The notes beneath the pieces were generated by a model. The model did no database searches. It saw nothing but the letters and a program-made list of their open reading frames with translations, and was not told where the DNA came from. Below are positions 59,201 through 64,000 of a stretch of DNA of 64,000 bases, piece by piece. Position 1 is the stretch's first letter. Each line of letters starts with the position of its first letter. The stretch comes from Lagopus muta. Taxonomy: Eukaryota > Chordata > Aves > Galliformes > Phasianidae. The stretch covers positions 7,952,001 through 8,016,000 of the forward strand of contig NC_064447.1 of assembly GCF_023343835.1 (NCBI RefSeq), read 5' to 3'. The translations under genes were made by a program, and so were the position numbers.

Positions 59201-62200
59201 CATGTGGGAGATGGAGAGCAGGTGGCTCTCATCAGCACTGAGTGAGAAAAACGCCCAGTGTGTGCCCCAGGAGCCGTGCTGTATTGGAATACACAGCGAT
59301 AGGCGGTGGTTGACGTCATCACTGTATCAGTATTACTGACAGAAGGATGTGGTGAGCACAGAGGAGGCAATGAATTCAGGTCCAGGCTCCCACACATCAT
59401 TTATTACTGTATTGCTCTTTTATCTTACTTTTATGTGAGAACAAGGTGGGAGAGCAGATAAAGCAAACTTCTAGGGCTTAGATCTAAAAGGTCATGCAAG
59501 TCACTTAGTGGGGTTGGTAGAATGAGTGGATGAGGCACTGGTGGCAAGTCGTTAAGTGGTTAAACCTAACTAAATAGTACACTATGGACCACATCCGACA
59601 GCTCAATGCTGCTTTATTCTGCTAACACCTGTTTCCAAACAGACTCTGGGACCAAGAGGCAGCAGCAACCATCAGAGTGCAGGCAGGGAGGTGGTCTGGC
59701 TCCCGGCTCCCCCCTCCTTGGTTGGCTCCAAGACACAGACCAAGCATAACGATTCTAAAAACAATTCTGGTGACATTTAAGAGGGAGACAATCACGTATT
59801 ACCATAAGGAATGAGTCAAACATGACAGGAGAACAGCTGAGAACTGAGTGACTGCGTTCTACTGGAGGGAAAAGCAATAGAAGAAACCACCTCAAAGCTC
59901 AGGAAATTGGTTAAAATATGAATGAGCCTGGCAGAAAGCGGAGGTGTTAGTCAGCAAAGCGGCAGGCTGAAAAACAACAGAGCCCCACAGCTGGAGCCTG
60001 CGAGCTCACACAGGATGCTGCACAGAGGAGGGAGTGCACTGCTTTCATTGTGGGGAATGCTGAGTGCCACCCACACAGACCCCCACAACACTGCCCTCCG
60101 CACTCCCTCTTCCCTTATTATCTCTTTATAGCCACCAGGAGTGGGCTCAGCCTCTTATTGTCCCCAGTACGCATCTCAGCCTGACCCCGTTCTGCATGAA
60201 GGCTGTAGCAGATGTTGCTTTGGCTCCTACCTGAGGAAAAGGGCTTACCTTCACAGCGCTGTGACTGTGTGTCTTGCTCACATGGAGGGGAGAACTCACA
60301 GCCTTGTGTCTTCTCTTAGGAAATCACCAGATACACAGTGGTAAGCAGAAACAGGAATGACTGCGCCTGTCAACTCACCATGACCATCTGGAACAGAAAC
60401 CTACAGCTCTGCTCAGATCCATCACCCTCGTCTAAAACATGCAGAACGTACCCAGAGCTCTCTCCTTGGTTGCTTTGCTGTGCTGGAACCTGCTGGCAGA
60501 CATTCAGCCTGCAGGAAATAGTGATTTCTTTGATGGAGCCTCCACACCACCCTCCTCAGAGTGCTCAGGCTCCTTTGGAAGCCCATACACAGGTCTCTCC
60601 CTCCAGAAGTACCTATCACACCCATTTAGGGCCAACATCTATCAGCACATCCCTTCTGCCTCCAGCGGTGCACCAAGATCAGAGCAGTGCTGTTGGCATA
60701 TGGCTTTTTGTGGCAAAAGCTTCACCTCACCCACTCTGCTTGGCCACAAGTTTTTACAGCAGGCCTTCCACTTCCTGGGCTGGGTGTAGCAACTGAGTGT
60801 ACCTTGCACAGCTTTTGGCATCTCAAATAGGTTTGCAAACATACCAGCTGCTTTCAACTTGTTTTTGTGGAAGCACTTTCAAAGCAAAAGCTGATGGCTC
60901 ACCCTGCATGCTGCCTCAGTGTGCAAGCAGGGAGCTACAGATGGCTGCACGGCAGTGCACAGCCTCCAAAAGCACTGCTAGCTCACCCCTAAATCCATAG
61001 CACACACTGTCCTGGTGCAGCTGGCAGTGGTATACCATACACTGGGGAGAAAAGATGGGGATGGAGGATGGACAGTTTATGACTAGTAATATATTACAAT
61101 CTATTAACAACATTGGAAACAAACATGGCCTGTTCTGGAGTAACCAGTGTTTCCAAAAAATTAAAATTACATTTCTGAACAGAAAAGCTATAGAGCTTAC
61201 TGGAGCCTTCCTGCAATCATCCTCATTGCTTGAAGCTGTGGCTTGCTATGAAGCTGTAAGGCAACAGAAGGAGCACACATTTTACTTGAGATTGAAAAGG
61301 CTGAAATGTGGAGTTATTGGCTCCACTGAAGCACAGGGACTAGTACAACAAAATACTTTCACATCAGTACTTCTGCATCCACCCAAACACTGGTAGATTT
61401 TTTTACACTGCTCAGCAAAAAGAGGAGTTTGAACGCTGTTCTTACAAAGAGTAGAGGCTGGGGGATTTTGTGCTCCATAGCAGCTTTTGCTGTGGTATGG
61501 TTGTTGATCAAACAAGGATGCTGCTTGCATCCCTTGGCTGCTGTTCTGGAGTCAAGGAAGAGTAACTGTGCACAGCCCAGTTTCCACATTGCTTATCCTG
61601 CCACTGTGCATTTGCAGAAGTTGGAACAGAATGTGCTATGAGTGGCAAATTGAAGCAATGGCAGATAGCATGTAAAACAGAAACAAAAAGGACAGCAGGT
61701 GACTGCAATGGCCCTTCTCACTGGGGAACTCAGCTGGAGGCTTTAAGACAAGTTTTAAGAACAGCGGGGGCTGTCTGACCAGAAGCAGGAAGAACTGCTG
61801 TTGTTTCAGAACAGCAGCATCTGTTGCAAAGGCCCAGCACAGCTCAGAATAGGGCTCTAATGCTGAACTACGGATCCTAGTTCCTGCCCCTGGGGCAGAA
61901 ACAAGTCACCAGACAGCTCTGTTAATTCCCTTGCGATGCTGCAGGGCAACCTGGTGCTCCCTGAGCCCCTCTACCAGGCAGCTGAGGAGCAGAGCCCCAC
62001 ATAACCTCCAAGCCCAGAGCCTGTCAGGTACACGTACTGGTTAGTGAATGCAGCACACCTCAAACCTGTCAGAGCCATCTACCTGGCACCTCTGTGGGCT
62101 GCTCACAGTGCCAGGAGTGCTCATTTCAGGGCAAACCACAGCCAGCGCAGAGCTGGCTTTCACAGCAGCTGTCCATAGCACTAAAACAAGAACAAGGGCT

Positions 62201-64000
62201 GATTAAGACTCTGAGCCAGGTGTGGAAATTCTCCCTCCCTCCCCCTTCCCCCCCCCAGAAGGCAGTCCAATGCTTCCTCACCCTGTTAACATTTTTGCTG
62301 CTGTGTGGGTGGTTTACTGCAAGTGAAACCAGTAGTGGCTGAGCTGGGGAGAAGCAGCCAACCCCAATCTTCTGCTTGTGTCAAATTCCCCTACGTCTAA
62401 GAGCTGGGGAAACAGCAGCAAGTAGGAAAGTCCCAGCAATATGTTAGTCACTGCCTCAGTTACCTCCGACCACACTGCTCCAAGTGCACTGCTCTTACAC
62501 AGCAGGGGACAAACACAGGTAGGAGCACGGGAGCAGCTGATCCATCACTGAGCTGGGCAAAGAGCTCCTTAGGAGACCTGTCACAGCCCTTGGACTGGGG
62601 GAAGTCTAATATGTCATCACCGTGCAGCTAAACGTGCCACAGCAATCAGTTCTCTGCACTGTTCGTTACAAAGCTGCAGTCAATTTTCTTTCACCTTAAA
62701 GTTTTGCTGGTGAGGTGAAATAAGGGTGTATTGAAATTCTGTGCTGTAGAAAGCCATAGAAGGGACCAGACAGAAGTAGGACAGCACAAGGGAGAAACAG
62801 GGGAAAGATTTTAGCCAGATAACAGCAGAGACATAAGTTTCCTCTCACCATTGCATCCTCAGCTCATCCAATAAAGAACTTTGAGAGAGACCAGTAAGGA
62901 CAACAGCACTGCAGCTGAGAACTCCACCAGCGCATTAGCCCCATTCCTCTGCCACTGAGGGCTGAGCTGGGGCTTTGCTCCTGACCCTGCCACCACAGCT
63001 TGGATGGGGCCTTGAAGGCTGTGTGCTGTGGCTGCAAATAATGAAAATCTGACAGCATGGGATGGCTGCCTCAGTCATAACAGGGGAAAAGAAAGACAAA
63101 ATGCCAGATTATGTGATCATGATACATCACCATGTGGCAGAGCTTGTACTCAGTCTACAAAGGTGGGGAAGTGATGCGTGCATACATACATAAATGCATG
63201 CATTGCATGGGCACAGTACCCTGAGAATTAGCCCAAACCACCTACTATATGTGAAAGCACCTGCTCATAAATTTACAAACATTGGAAAAAAGCACCTCTG
63301 CCAGAGCACAAACTGCCAGAAGTCATGCTAAGGAGTTTCCTAAAGAAAAGGCATAGTTAGGAGAAAGCAAACCATCCTCTCAGTCTCTTTCCACTAAGGG
63401 GTTATGTCATACAATAATTTCACAGCCAGAGATGAGGTTAGAAAAGGAGGGTAGGGCAAGTCACAAACCCCTTATTTGCTTCTCTCACCTTCTGGCCATG
63501 TTGCTGCCAGAAAGTGACACCTAGCAGCACTTGTTTTTCTTTGATAAAGTTTATAGCTTATGATGGATAAACATTTATATGTTCTTACACCCTGCTTGAT
63601 CAACACAGGTTCCATAGCAGGATGATGCCACAAGCTCTTACAGAAGCTCACAACATGCCTCTGCCCTGGGTTAACACATGTCACAGGTCTGTTTAACCCC
63701 ACAACCCACACTTCTCTCACTCCCCTCTTGGGGTTATTGTGTTTTCCAGTGACAAAACTCTTGACTGATAGGAATTTGAATGCAACTGCTCAGTTCAGCT
63801 GCTTGTTTCTAAGATGCTAAAAGATGTTTAGAAGGAAGGAAAAGAAAAACCCACATAGCATTCACTGTAGAGGAAAAACAGTTTATCAGAATGAGTTCCT
63901 CCTGAACTGTGAATACAGCTGCTTTTCTCAGGAACCTGCTTCACCCACTCAGGATGGTGAGTCAGGCTGCCAACTCTGGGTATGCAAACAGGTAAGGATG
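56246..64000. other. Upstream flank of IL21R
   Basis: About 7.7 kb. It must contain the IL21R promoter and 5' UTR, which I cannot place. A CR1 fragment lies at 58535-58650. Several open frames of 60-170 codons exist on both strands, but none resembles a known family or has convincing exon structure. Confidence 0.6.
58535..58650 (-). mobile_element. CR1 LINE 3' tail
   Basis: The plus strand reads ACAGCTTAGGTTGGAGGGGA, CTCTGCCATGGGCAGGGTTG and CCATCCAACCTGGCTG, a reversed CR1 3' end. Confidence 0.88.

Noticed and set aside
60338-60796. 152-codon plus-strand open frame
   Set aside because: Composition is low-complexity Ser/Pro/Cys, no domain is recognised, and a competing frame overlaps it.
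1-64000. CRISPR arrays, operons, tRNA or rRNA genes, endogenous retroviruses
   Set aside because: Nothing of this kind was seen. The only mobile elements I can support are CR1 LINE fragments.

Overview
This is vertebrate nuclear DNA: genes split into short exons with GT-AG introns, low gene density, one CpG island, and many CR1 non-LTR retrotransposon tails. Abundant CR1 with the typical tail ending in ATTCTATGATTCTA indicates a bird, most likely a galliform. Chicken chromosome 14 is my best guess, from memory of synteny rather than from a search.

Three protein-coding genes are supported, all on the minus strand and read from high to low coordinates: IL21R (start codon 56245, stop 47603), IL9R (start 38449, stop 32859) and PDPK1 (start 27839, stop 2165). 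I rebuilt every coding exon from splice sites, reading phase and similarity to the human proteins as I remember them. PDPK1 has 14 coding exons (1671 nt, 556 aa), IL9R has 8 (1446 nt, 481 aa) and IL21R has 8 (1773 nt, 590 aa). Each joins without a frame break or internal stop.

Layout: 1-2164 is PDPK1 3' UTR and possibly sequence beyond it. 2165-27839 is PDPK1, with a first intron of 13.7 kb. About 27.2-28.3 kb is its CpG-island promoter. 28.3-32.8 kb is intergenic, with CR1 tails. 32.9-38.45 kb is the compact IL9R gene. 38.5-47.6 kb is a gap with no recognisable gene. 47.6-56.25 kb is IL21R. 56.3-64 kb is upstream sequence in which I recognise no exon.

Function: IL-9R and IL-21R are ligand-specific chains of cytokine receptors that pair with the common gamma chain and signal through JAK1/JAK3 and STATs. 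PDPK1 is the PH-domain kinase that activates AKT and other AGC kinases downstream of PI3K. The two receptors share WSxWS motifs, a box 1 motif and the same intron phases at all seven junctions, so they look like an old tandem duplicate pair. No prokaryotic, CRISPR or viral system is present. The points most worth following up are the receptor pair, a 44-base T run beside the IL9R transmembrane exon, and the apparent absence of a YxxQ STAT motif in the IL-9R tail.
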